NCBI GenBank assembly: GCA_037044905.1
Contig: JBAOKB010000091.1
Location: forward strand, 1-64,000
Length of the DNA stretch: 64,000 nucleotides
Direction: 5' to 3'
Origin: Hortaea werneckii
Taxonomy: Eukaryota; Ascomycota; Dothideomycetes; Mycosphaerellales; Teratosphaeriaceae
In this document: positions 47,728-57,799 of the stretch, in pieces
Layout of the letters: every line of letters starts with the position of its first letter
Numbering within the stretch: the first letter of the stretch is position 1
Position numbers and translations under genes: made by a program
The notes under the pieces: model-generated
What the model saw: only the letters and a program-made list of their open reading frames with translations
Databases searched by the model: none
What the model was told of the DNA's origin: nothing

Positions 47728-49656
47728 ATGGGTAAACCACGCCTGATCATCCTCATCCGGCATGCACAATCCGAGGGGAACCGAAACCGCGAGATCCACC
47801 AGATGATCCCGGATCACCGGGTCAAACTCACGGAAGAAGGGTGGCGACAGGTAAGAAGCTGCGTGTGTTCTATGGTGATTGACAACCCGCCTGACGTCTA
47901 ACAACCCAAGGCAGAAGAAGCCGGCCGTCGTCTCCGCACCCTCTTGACCCCGGACGATACCCTCCAGATTTACACCTCCCCCTACCGACGTACCCGCGAA
48001 ACCACTGAGGGCCTCCTATCGACCTTGACCGACCCTAACGATCTCCGAGACGGCTCACCTTCCCACTTCGACAAGTCCCACGTCAAAGCCGTCTATGAAG
48101 AGCCCCGGATACGAGAGCAGGACTTTGGCAACTTCCAGCCCTGCAGCGCCGAGATGGAACGCATGTGGGCGGAACGTGCTGATTATGGCCACTTCTTCTA
48201 CCGCATCCCGAACGGCGAAAGTGCCGCCGACGCCTACGATCGCATCTCCGGCTTCAACGAGTCCCTGTGGCGACAGTTTGGCGACGAGTCATTTCCTTCT
48301 GTCTGCGTGCTCGTGACACACGGTCTCATGACACGCGTCTTTCTCATGAAGTGGTATCACTGGAGTGTCGAATACTTTGAAGATCTGCGGAATGTCGGAC
48401 ACTGCGAGTTTGTCGTGATGCGGCGGAAAGACGAGGAAGGCGCGGGGCAGGGCAAATACATGATGGAGAGCAACCTACGGACATGGAGCGAGCTTAAGCG
48501 GCAACGAGCGCTGGAGGCGAAGGAAGATCGGAATATTCAGGATCCGTTACGGCGGAATACCCTCTCGGCTTTCATGAAGCAGGAACAGGTCAGTCCGGGG
48601 ATCCCACCAAGAAAATGGGGAGGATGTGTCGGCGGCTGCGATCACGATCATGGGAAGTATCCTCGGCGGAAGGTGGCGCAGGAGCAGGCAGAACGAGCGA
48701 ACGCCGTGCCCGCCGTAGAATTGCCTCCGGCTGCGAACGCCACCCCAGCACCAACATCGCACGACCTCCCCGGAGACGGAACTAATGACAGACAATCTTC
48801 TCGTGAAACCAAAACCACCGCCTCATCCGTAAACCATACCACCGCCACCGATGACGCCTCGAAAGCCGAACCCTCCCATCCCTCAATCAGCAACAATGAT
48901 ACCCCCACCGAACATCACCGACCCCCTGAAAACATTCCCCTTCCCCAACGCCCCTCCCCCGCAACCATGGCCTCCTACCTCCTGCACCCGGGTCGCGACG
49001 GCGGCGGCTCCTCCAGCGGAACCAACACCCCACACGAACGCAACGAGTCCGACATCCTGGCCTCCACCAACACCGACGCCACCTTCACGCCGCCCGCCAC
49101 CAACGCCGGCACCGCCGCTCCGGACACCGAGTACTTCCGCCGTCCCACCGGGGAAACAGGCGGAGTGCGTCCCGCCGCCCTGCAGAATGCTCTAGCGCAG
49201 AAACACGATTCCGAGGGAAGGCAGCCACGGACCGTGCCGCAGAGGAAACCTACTCTCCCGGAGGACATCGAGCGCTGGGTGCGCGAGAGCGGGATGGGAC
49301 GGGGCCGGCATGCGGACGCCCTAGGCGACGAACCCGAACTTGCGCTCCTCCACCCGAATGCTGAGGGCAGTGGGAGTGGACCGGGAAGTCGTAACGGGGA
49401 ACAAGAAGAGGACAGGATTCCCGAAGAAGAAGAGGAGAGGGAGTTGGAGGATGAGGGCGGGGCGCAGGTTATCCCCGGCAAAGTCCGCCAGGAGGTGCTA
49501 GAGGCAGAAGAGGTTTTGAGAAGGGAGGCGGAGGCTGAGAGGGTGGCGGAGGAGAGTGTGAGGTTGAGAGAGGAGGAGAGGGCGGAGAGGGTGAAGACGG
49601 AGATTGAAGAAGAAGAAGAGAGGAGGGAACGGGGGGTAAGGGAGTCGGTTTATTGA
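47728..49656 (+). CDS. DET1: Histidine phosphatase, DET1-like broad-range acid phosphatase
   Basis: Phosphoglycerate-mutase-like phosphatase; yeast Det1 is a cytosolic acid phosphatase linked to sterol transport. Exons 47728-47850 and 47911-49656 (60-nt GT-AG intron, phase 0) give 622 residues. The catalytic core is residues 1-235: LIRHAQSEGN with nucleophile His12, TSPYRRTRETTEG near 58-70, EQDFGNFQP near 104-112, and the second His, His178, in VTHGLM. The C-terminal 380 residues are disordered, first Pro/Thr-rich and then strongly acidic with Arg (about 510-622). Yeast Det1 is much shorter, so this tail is a fungal-lineage extension. Start ATG at 47728 (AAGATGGG). Confidence 0.88.
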
Positions 49657-50259
49657 TTTTTCTTCATCTTTCCCCCAATCCTCCTCTTAATCCCCCGGCT
49701 TCCCTCCGCTCTCAAGGCTGGGCTTTTGTTAACAGTTAACAAAGAGAGCTCGATCTGTTGGTGGCAAGTGGAAAGGAGAGTGTAGAGAACGGGGAAAGAC
49801 TTATACGCGGGAGAAGGAACACAGACGTGTGCGTAATGTTCTTACGAGAGAAAGCGGGGGAATTAGAATGATATGAAGTGATACGACCCTAGGAAAGCAA
49901 ACGAGGATCCTTACTAGTTGTCTTCTCCCTCTTCCTCCCTTCCCTTAACCCCCTTGTCTGTCTCGTCCATTTTCGCTTGCGCGTGGGATGGAATAAGACA
50001 CCATATACTTGTGTAGGTAGGCAAATGAGATGTGTGAGGTTTGTCGAGCAGAAAGGTCTTTTTTTGGTTGTGTATGGAGGAGAGTAAGTGGAAAGAATTC
50101 ACAGATCGTAAGCGCACTGGGCCCGGGAGGAGGAGCGTTTGTGCTTGTTTAGCCCCGATATGGCACTGTCTCCGAAATGCCCATCTTCGACGGGGGTTGC
50201 AGAGAGGAGAAAAGTAGGATACCCTCCTTGCCTTCCATCTCTTGGAGAGAGCGGAAACG
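49657..50259. other. Intergenic, convergent 3' ends
   Basis: Between DET1-like and UBE2O-like stops. No supported gene. Confidence 0.4.
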
Positions 50260-53200
50260 CTACATCAACTCCCTCAACCTCTCCAACGCCCTCCTCAGCG
50301 GGATACAAACCCCTTTACTTACAACCGTCAACCCATCCTCCTCCTCCCTACCCACCTCCTCGCCACTTCTCTGCTCACTCCGCCTCAAAACCCCTTCCAA
50401 ATCCCTAATAACCTCCCCCAACAACCCCGGACCCCTGGGATCCCAGTAAACCCACCTCACCACATCCTCCAACCCCTCCAACCCACTCCCTGGCCCTTCC
50501 CCCACCACCTCCTTCTCTTCCTTCCTCTCCCTTCCAACCCTCTCCAAAGCCCCAACCACAAACCCCCTCGTCCTAAGAAAAACCCGTTCCGAATACAACC
50601 CACTCGCCCTCCTCGACCCCTCTTGCCCCTGCAACCCTTCATACCCGGCCTCATTAAAATACGGTTCCCGCACCAACACCAGCCCCAACAAACTTACTAC
50701 AACCTGTAGAAGCGTGCTAGAGGCCGGGTTCCAGCGTTCCGTCTTCCCGCTCTCCCACGTGCCGAGCAGGGAAAGGCAGATGGTGCCGTCTTCGTAGAGG
50801 TTGGGGTTGATTCGCCCCACGCCCCCGGAGCCGTGCAGGGTTTGGGGGGTGGGCCACGAGTGGAAGAAGGCTTGGGGTGGGGAGGTGGGGAAGGTGGCGG
50901 GCAGGTGGAAGTCGATTTGGATTGGGGCGTGGGTGTAGGGGGTTCCGGTTGGGCCGAGGATCAGGACGCGCAGGAGGTCGAGTCGGGTTTCCCAGGTGCG
51001 GATGTAGATTCCGTTGGGTAGGACGGAGGGTTTGCGCAGGATGGTGTGTTCTTTTGTTGTGCGTTTGAGGTGGGTGGGGTTGGTGGTGGAGGGGGACGGG
51101 GTTTGGGCGAAGTGGTGCGTGGGTGGGGGTGGGCCCGAGAGGATGAGGTATTGGGGAGGTGGTTCGTGGTCGTCTTCAGTGGTAGGTTGGGATGTTGGAT
51201 CTGTAGTCGGTTGGGTTGGGTTTGAGGGCGTTGGAGAAGTTGATGTGGGTGGTGTTTGCTGATGCTTGTCGGCATCCTGCATCGTCTCGTCGTTGTCGTC
51301 TTCGTCATCAGATTCCCAGTCTTCGTTTTCGTATTCGTCCAGATCCATTGGCTGTCCGTTCTCATCTTCATAAATTGCTCGTTCTTCGCCATCTTCGTCA
51401 TCGTCATTATCACTCTCGTCCATCTCGCTTCTACCCCATACTTCGTCTCCAACTTCCATACCGTAATCCCATTCATTCCGAATTCCATAAGGATCGCCAA
51501 ATAGAGCCTCGAGCTGTTCAGCATCTCGCTCGGGCATACCAAAAGCATCTTCCTCCTCTTCAAGACCTCCCCACCCATCGACGTCGTCAGTGCCATCAGA
51601 TCGGATAGCAACCACAACATCTTCCCTCTTCACGACAACATCCATCACCGTTTGTGCAGCACCCAGTCGCACAATCAACGTCCCGTCAAGACAAGTATCC
51701 ACAATCTCACCCAACCACTCGCCACCCTCTCGCGCCGGAGCACTTTCAGTCCCCGTCCACGTCTTCCGCGCAATGAGCACAATATCACCTCTCCTCACAT
51801 TCATAGCCCCGGGCGCTTCCACATCATACAAACTGACCTCCGCCTCCTCCCCTCTCGCAACACCAACCGCACCAGTCAAAAGCGTCCGCGGAGCCCCCTC
51901 CCCATCCTCCTCAGCAGTCGTATACTGGACAACCGCATCGTCCGCCCACCGCACCTTCGCCATCCTCTCCTCCGAATCAACCGTCTGTACCACGCCCACC
52001 CGACCGGGTTGTTCGATCCTCTCCATCCCTTCCACCGGTCGGACGTCAAGGGTATGCGCGATCTCGCCCGGCCAGGCGGCATGTTCGTCATCGATCGAGG
52101 AATCCGGCACGAGATGCACGCTCTTCTCCCGCGTTATGGAGAGGTCCTGCCACTGGACCATTACGTCAGTCTCGAACCGCACGACGTCGAAGACGTTTAG
52201 GTCGTAGCCCCGTGTGTCCTGGCGTGGGATTCGGGAGAGTTGATTGTCCGGGTGTTGTGAAGATCGGCTGCCGGCGTATTTCACACAGGCTCCTGCTAGG
52301 TCGCGGAACCGTACGCGCGAGCCGAGTTGGATGTCGATCTCTGAGTTGGAGATGGTGGAGTTGGCGACGTCTGCGTAGAATCCAGCAGGTCTCCTTGTTC
52401 GATCGTAGACCTGGAAAGCCTCCGACTCCAATTCATCTCTCTCCAACGTACTCGGAGGTTCTCTGTCGGAGACTCCCGCCCCGATGCGTCTCTGTAACCA
52501 TTGGACTTCAACGAGTACAGGTCTCGTGTGCACTACCGTGCCGACGGGCGGCGTATTAGCATTATACTGGCCAAAGATCCATTTCCCCGTGCGGAGATTG
52601 CCCTTCTTCGTCATCGCGACGTCTCCGACTTCGAACACGTCCAGCTGTCCATCGGCCTGCGAGGCCCGCTCATCGTCTATCTCAACTACACATCCGTCTG
52701 AGAGGAGGAGGGCGATTTTCTCCGTTACGGCGAGAACGCGTCCGATCCAATCCTTGTAGATCACTAGATCTTCCTCGGCAGACGCGCCGTCCGCGGTTCG
52801 CGAAGCTGCCATCAACTCCTCGGCGGGAATGTCTACCAACACTGGAGGTTTCGGTGCTGGGGTCGCTTCAAATCCCGGTTCTAGGTTTCCCGGAGGAACG
52901 AGACCTTTGATCACATGATTATCGCGATACCGCACGTCATGGACGCCTTGCAAGCGGCATTTGGTGAAAGTGTTGATGATGACTCCGCTCGTGGCGTCTT
53001 GCTCTGAGCGTCGGACGATATCCCCGATTAATAGGGAGCGGTCGAGGAGTTGGAGCTTGCTTTCCCGGATCAAAGAGGCGTTGTTCATCGTTTCCCATCG
53101 GACGAAGACGGTTCCTCGCGGAGGGATCCCGTCCCTTCTAAATTGGTTCCATTGCTCGTAAGGGATGTCGGCATCGCGCTTGATGGGCGCGGGTTGGGTT

Positions 53201-53316
53201 CGCTCCGGGTGGGGTTCGTGAGTTGTGATGTCGTTGTAGGTACGCTCTACTACGCCCAGGTGGTTTCCATTGTTGACTTTGGCTACGATGTCATCGGTAT
53301 AAAATGTGGGAGCCAT
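50260..53316 (-). CDS. UBE2O-like large E2 ubiquitin-conjugating enzyme
   Basis: Hybrid E2/E3 enzyme of the UBE2O type, 1018 residues, single exon, ATG at 53316. The N-terminal 560 residues hold several SH3-like/KOW-type conserved regions (for example VRWETMNNASLIRESKLQLLD near 72-92 and RSEQDATSGVI). An acidic, Thr/Pro-rich linker (about 590-720) follows. The UBC domain is about 735-915, with YTHAPIQIDFHLPATFP and the active-site Cys847 in EDGTICLSLLGTW. A C-terminal helical tail completes it. UBE2O in animals targets orphan ribosomal and other basic proteins; the same role in fungi is not established. It shares a 392-nt divergent promoter with COG8. Confidence 0.88.
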   Translation of the reverse strand: MAPTFYTDDIVAKVNNGNHLGVVERTYNDITTHEPHPERTQPAPIKRDADIPYEQWNQFRRDGIPPRGTVFVRWETMNNASLIRESKLQLLDRSLLIGDIVRRSEQDATSGVIINTFTKCRLQGVHDVRYRDNHVIKGLVPPGNLEPGFEATPAPKPPVLVDIPAEELMAASRTADGASAEEDLVIYKDWIGRVLAVTEKIALLLSDGCVVEIDDERASQADGQLDVFEVGDVAMTKKGNLRTGKWIFGQYNANTPPVGTVVHTRPVLVEVQWLQRRIGAGVSDREPPSTLERDELESEAFQVYDRTRRPAGFYADVANSTISNSEIDIQLGSRVRFRDLAGACVKYAGSRSSQHPDNQLSRIPRQDTRGYDLNVFDVVRFETDVMVQWQDLSITREKSVHLVPDSSIDDEHAAWPGEIAHTLDVRPVEGMERIEQPGRVGVVQTVDSEERMAKVRWADDAVVQYTTAEEDGEGAPRTLLTGAVGVARGEEAEVSLYDVEAPGAMNVRRGDIVLIARKTWTGTESAPAREGGEWLGEIVDTCLDGTLIVRLGAAQTVMDVVVKREDVVVAIRSDGTDDVDGWGGLEEEEDAFGMPERDAEQLEALFGDPYGIRNEWDYGMEVGDEVWGRSEMDESDNDDDEDGEERAIYEDENGQPMDLDEYENEDWESDDEDDNDETMQDADKHQQTPPTSTSPTPSNPTQPTTDPTSQPTTEDDHEPPPQYLILSGPPPPTHHFAQTPSPSTTNPTHLKRTTKEHTILRKPSVLPNGIYIRTWETRLDLLRVLILGPTGTPYTHAPIQIDFHLPATFPTSPPQAFFHSWPTPQTLHGSGGVGRINPNLYEDGTICLSLLGTWESGKTERWNPASSTLLQVVVSLLGLVLVREPYFNEAGYEGLQGQEGSRRASGLYSERVFLRTRGFVVGALERVGRERKEEKEVVGEGPGSGLEGLEDVVRWVYWDPRGPGLLGEVIRDLEGVLRRSEQRSGEEVGREEEDGLTVVSKGVCIPLRRALERLRELM

Positions 53317-53708
53317 GGACTGAGATTCGGGGATTTGTTATTTTTCTGATACAATGGGTGGCGATGTCGGGAAGAATATCCCCGGAAGGCGGATATTAAT
53401 CCAATCTTATTTCCTTGAAGCAACAAGGGTAGCGATGAGGCGTGTGTGTAGCGATTCTTGGGCATCAATCGTAACATAAGATTGCAAAAGGATTCGGGAT
53501 TGTGGCAGATGGCGAAGAAAGTTTGGCCAGCCAGCATGTGAAAGTGGGACGGACGGCGGCTTTGCTTCCGCTCGCTCTCGACGCCGGGCTGCCATTGAAA
53601 CGGCAGGCACTACATCCAAACATTCATTCACTCCACCCCCTTCAACTCTACCCAATGATATCTTAATATTCCTGAAGTCTGAGGCCTACATCGCCCACTC
53701 AAGGCAGC
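53317..53708. other. Divergent promoter of UBE2O-like and COG8
   Basis: 392 nt between two starts; no gene and no clear TATA box. Confidence 0.5.
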
Positions 53709-55502
53709 ATGTCGGATCTCTACGAGCTATTGGCGCCTTCCATAGACGCCTCCGAATCGCCTTCAACTCCCCTGTCTCGGCCGAACCCCGACCATGTCCA
53801 AACGACAACAACCTACCTGAACCGTCTCACCACCCTCTCGCTCTCCGACCTGACATCCACCGAGCCCGCCTCTCTACTCCACGCCGCGCAATCCCACCTC
53901 CGCAACCTCCAGGCCCTCTCCAAACGCTCCCACAAAGCCGTCATCACCTCATCCACCCACCTCTCAGAACTCTCCACCCTGCTCCCAACAGTCGAACAAC
54001 AGTCCACCGCCCTACACAATGAGCTCCCGCAGTTGGAAACGGCCGCGACCGAGTTCGCCCAGAAATACGACCGGAGTACAGAGAACGCCGTCCTGGACAG
54101 GAGAAAACGCGCGATGCTGCTGTCGCGGAACGTGGACCGGGTGGGGGATATGATGGACTTACCCACTCTACTCTCCTCGACCGTGTCCGCCGCCTCCGCA
54201 TCCTCAAACCAGCAAACGTCCACTGCAAGCCTCTCCTCGACTTCTTACGCTTCCGCCCTCGATCTCCACGCCCATATCAAACGCCTCAGGGCGCTGTATC
54301 CGGACTCGGAATTGATTTCTACCATTTCCACCGAGGCTGCGCAGGAGATTGAGAATCTCACTTCTATCCTGATTACCTCCCTGCAGAGCCAGAATCTGAA
54401 ATTGGCGGCGGCGATGCGGACGATTGGGTGGTTGAGACGGGTTGCTCCGGATCTGGCGGAGGATGAGAGGCCAGAGTATTCTACTTCCGTGGCTTCTAGC
54501 ACGAACAATGCTTCTTCCAACGTCAAAGGAAGTTCAGGTGTTGCTTCTAAAGTTACTGAAACGGATGGAGCGCTTGGATCGCTTTTCCTTGTCTGTAGAT
54601 TACAGACTTTATACCGCACGCTGGAAGCGTTGGAGCCGCTGAGGGAGCTGGCGGATCAGGAGACGACGGCACGGAAGCAACGACAGCAGGAAGAGGGAGG
54701 TGGGAAGATGAAGGGTGGGAAATCTGGCGGGAAGCAGTCTTCATCATCGTCTCAAAGCTATCCACAGCAGCGAGGAGGAGCAGGGGGCAGTGGGGAAGGC
54801 GGAAGCCAAACGGAACGCTACCTCAAACGCTACCTGGAGATCTTCCGCGAGCAGAGCTTCGGCATCGTGAGTATGTACAAGTCCATCTTTCCCGGGAATC
54901 TGCCCGGCCCATCATCATCGTCAACAACAACAACAGCAGCAGCAGCAACAACCACCTCTCCCTCCAAACCCGGCATCGAGAACCCAACTCCCAATGCCAC
55001 CGCTCCGCAACCCCAAGAAGCAGGAAACCAGTGGACAGATCCCCTCCATCCCCTCCCCTCCCCTCTCTCATCTTTCTCCCTCCATTTAACCTCTTTACTC
55101 AAAGAGACGTTATCACTCTACCTCCCGAACCTAACGGAGAAATCCTCCCGCGAATCGCTGCTCACGCAGGTCCTCTACTGCGCGAGCAGTTTAGGCCGTC
55201 TGGGGGCCGATTTCGGGATGGTGGTTGCGGAGATTCTTGGTTCGGAGGATGAAAGTGAAGATGAGGATGCAGGGGTTGAGGATGCAGGGGTTGAGGATGC
55301 AGGGGTTGAGGAAGGGGAAGAGGGACAGGAAGAGGATGAGGAGGAGTGGATCCAGATTATGAGGAAACATCGGATCCAGGCTTCGCGGTTGGAGGTCCTC
55401 GCGAGGGGTGTAGGGAGTGGTGGTGGGGGCGCGAGGAAAGCGAGTGGGGTGGGTGTCGAGTCACCTCCTGCGGCTTCGCCTTCTGAGGCCGTTGCTGGGT
55501 AA
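53709..55502 (+). CDS. COG8: Conserved oligomeric Golgi complex subunit 8 (Dor1 family)
   Basis: Subunit of the COG tether needed for retrograde vesicle traffic in the Golgi. 597 residues, single exon, ATG at 53709. The helical Dor1 domain runs from about 30 to 380: LPQLETAATEFAQ near 105-117, RRKRAMLLSRNVDRVGDMMDLPTLL near 130-154, and RYLKRYLEIFREQSFGIVSMYKSIFP near 373-398. A Thr/Ala-rich insert (about 403-440) is encoded by CAA/CAG runs. Near 518-532 a 15-nt unit encoding EDAGV is repeated three times in an acidic patch. The end is Gly/Ser-rich. Start and core agree with fungal COG8. Confidence 0.87.
   Translation: MSDLYELLAPSIDASESPSTPLSRPNPDHVQTTTTYLNRLTTLSLSDLTSTEPASLLHAAQSHLRNLQALSKRSHKAVITSSTHLSELSTLLPTVEQQSTALHNELPQLETAATEFAQKYDRSTENAVLDRRKRAMLLSRNVDRVGDMMDLPTLLSSTVSAASASSNQQTSTASLSSTSYASALDLHAHIKRLRALYPDSELISTISTEAAQEIENLTSILITSLQSQNLKLAAAMRTIGWLRRVAPDLAEDERPEYSTSVASSTNNASSNVKGSSGVASKVTETDGALGSLFLVCRLQTLYRTLEALEPLRELADQETTARKQRQQEEGGGKMKGGKSGGKQSSSSSQSYPQQRGGAGGSGEGGSQTERYLKRYLEIFREQSFGIVSMYKSIFPGNLPGPSSSSTTTTAAAATTTSPSKPGIENPTPNATAPQPQEAGNQWTDPLHPLPSPLSSFSLHLTSLLKETLSLYLPNLTEKSSRESLLTQVLYCASSLGRLGADFGMVVAEILGSEDESEDEDAGVEDAGVEDAGVEEGEEGQEEDEEEWIQIMRKHRIQASRLEVLARGVGSGGGGARKASGVGVESPPAASPSEAVAG
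55263..55307 (+). repeat. Three tandem 15-nt repeats in COG8
   Basis: GAGGATGCAGGGGTT three times without change, in frame, encoding EDAGV repeats in an acidic linker. Likely length-polymorphic. Confidence 0.85.
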
Positions 55503-55799
55503 GAAGGGAGGAATGGGTATGTAGTCAAATCAAAACCCTTCCAGGAGCGGGGTAGGAGGGCGATTCTACTTCGCCACTCGCCTCATACCCTTGCTTCCGT
55601 TTCGCTCCCTCGCGCTCTTTCTCTGCTGGCTCCTTTCTCCGTCCATTTCACTTCCGGACATATCACGCACAATAGCGAGCGCGCTATGCAAACGGGTTCT
55701 CCAAGACGCCCGGTCCCGTCGCCATTGTACCTCATTTCCTATCGATCCCCATCTCCGTTGCCGTCCCCGTCCCTCTCCCAACAAAGTTGAGTCGAACTT

Positions 55800-56012
55800 C
55801 TACCCTTTCTTCTCTGCCCCAGCAGCAGCAGAAGAAGAGGCAGCAGGAATGGAATAATAAAGGTAGAAATTCAACCCGCTAAGCGTTACCATCGAGCCCA
55901 CGCATGCGCCCCAGACGAATTGGCTCATATACCCGCCAAGAGAGAGGTAAATAGCCGTCGACAGCATGATAGCATAATTGGCTATTACTATCTTGGTCCT
56001 GAGCGCTTCCAT
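55800..56012 (-). CDS. Small membrane protein, 70 residues
   Basis: ATG at 56012 (MEALRTKIVIANYAIMLSTA), stop at 55800. Two hydrophobic stretches near 9-28 and 31-54 with Gly-rich turns suggest a helical hairpin, followed by an Ala/Ser/Lys tail. Upstream in-frame sequence is open to 56207 but its product is Cys/Ser-rich and unconvincing, so the short start is preferred. I think of small mitochondrial or ER hairpin proteins, but recognise no family. It is on the opposite strand from COG8 and converges with it. Confidence 0.55.
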   Translation of the reverse strand: MEALRTKIVIANYAIMLSTAIYLSLGGYMSQFVWGACVGSMVTLSGLNFYLYYSIPAASSSAAAGAEKKG

Positions 56013-57799
56013 AATTTGTTTTGAATGGAATGGGTGGTTGGGACAAGTGCAGAGGAACGATGTGGTTGTGATATACTTCCCAGAGAGACTACTGCCGGAG
56101 GAGTAGCAGCACAAGGGGCAAATGTCAATGGAGAATTCCCTATACCAGGATGTATTGTACTGCATGTCTGTGAACTTCGTTGGACACCAAGAGCCGTGTT
56201 CATCCATCCTCGAAAGCGTGGTTCCGCGGTCGCCGGAAGCCGAAGTTCCGATGCTACTGGGCTGGTCGTCCTCTCGGTCAAAGCCGAAACAGTGGGGGTC
56301 GTCCTTCTAGAAGAACGGCAGCCACGCCGAGTAGCGCCACCGTGACGCCATGTGCCGCCACGAATCAGCCCGACCGCAGCGAATCAGAGACCGGAAACAA
56401 CAGATTTAGTAAGCTATCAGCCGCGCTTGGGTGTGGCGACTGTGGCACAGTAGGGTTGGGCAGGGTTCGCTGCTGCTGCTTTTCGCCTGCAGGACAAGCA
56501 CAGCGTGCTGGGGTTGTTCTGTGCAGCGGAGAAGTCTGGTTAAATTGCTCAGTCAAGGTGAACCAGGATCGTGGGATGCACTTTCTCAATGGAGATGTGC
56601 GATGGATTTGTTCGTGGGGCAGTATGGATAGTTCTTGGCACTTCACTTGGGTTGCATATGGGGTGGCCGACGTGTGGTCGGGCATGTACGTGGATTGACA
56701 GGTGTGAGGTACCAAAGTGTCGGCGCGACGTAGAACCGCATCCCGCCGTGATAGGACAGGGTTACATTGTTCCTAATATGGCTGTTGTATGCGAAGAGAG
56801 GAGAATGCGGTGGGACTTTTGGAGTTGAGAGGGGTTGACAGGCGTTGGGCAATTGGAGCAGGTGATACCAACCCGTTGACGGTATAAGCGGATTAATTAT
56901 GCTGATTGAGGGGAGGAAGATAATGCACATGTGACGATTTAACACGAGTCGGTCGATCGCACGTGAATCAAGTAGACCTGCTACTCAGACATGCCGTCCA
57001 ACTTATTTTTTTTCGTCGACGATCTTGAAGGCTGAGCGCAGGTACGTGTCGATCTGTCACCAGGTATCGTAAGATTTTGGTGGGATTGACAGAGCAGTGT
57101 GTCAGGACCTATCCACTGACACGTACGTCCTACAGACAAGTCCTAGGCATCAGGAATGGGATACGGTAGGCTCCTCGGAGCAAGCTATGCGTACGACGCT
57201 CATTGCTGTATATTTTCGGCGACGACGATCATGTGGCACATGTATCCGGGTACTATGTACGTAGCGTCGTCGGGCCCGACAGGGTGGTGCGGAGACTCAC
57301 GGCCAGCAGCCAAACAGCATGGCCGGTGCGCCGATATACCAGCCGGCAGAGTGCATCAGACCCGGGCGCACCAGATTTGTGCATGGGCGACGATTTGCTT
57401 CTGGGCTGCGACTGGAGGGGGACTACTATAGTACTACTGGTAACTGATGCAGGCAACCCAGGCCTCGCTGCAGGTCCAGTGGCTCAGCCTCGTCGCCGAT
57501 GCGCTAGGGCGGGATGGGTCGTATGGCATCCGAGCTCTAGGCTTCATATAGAAGATGGCCCAGGTCTGCCCATTATTATACTAGGAGGGTGTCTACGCCA
57601 GTCGCTACCCTCGGCTGTGATTGTCCATCCTGTGTGCAACGACAGAAAGTCCACAGTCCAGCAGCAGCATCTTCCGCCGTCTTCCATCATCATCGACTTT
57701 CGGGAGTATTATTGATCTTCTCGGATGAGCAATTCTCGGGCGATCTAGCCGAACCCAAAGCGCGACCTCCCGGCCTTGGCGTCCAGTCGACCTTGAAGG
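56013..57799. other. Long upstream region of the Rpn4-like gene
   Basis: 1.8 kb without a supported gene, the largest gap between genes here apart from the right end. A 170-codon plus-strand ORF (57203-57715) has no recognisable product. It probably holds a long promoter and 5' UTR, possibly with upstream ORFs or an unseen 5' exon. Confidence 0.4.

Noticed and set aside
57203..57715. 170-codon plus-strand ORF upstream of the Rpn4-like gene
   Set aside because: Product has no recognisable family, mixed composition and no good start context; may be chance.
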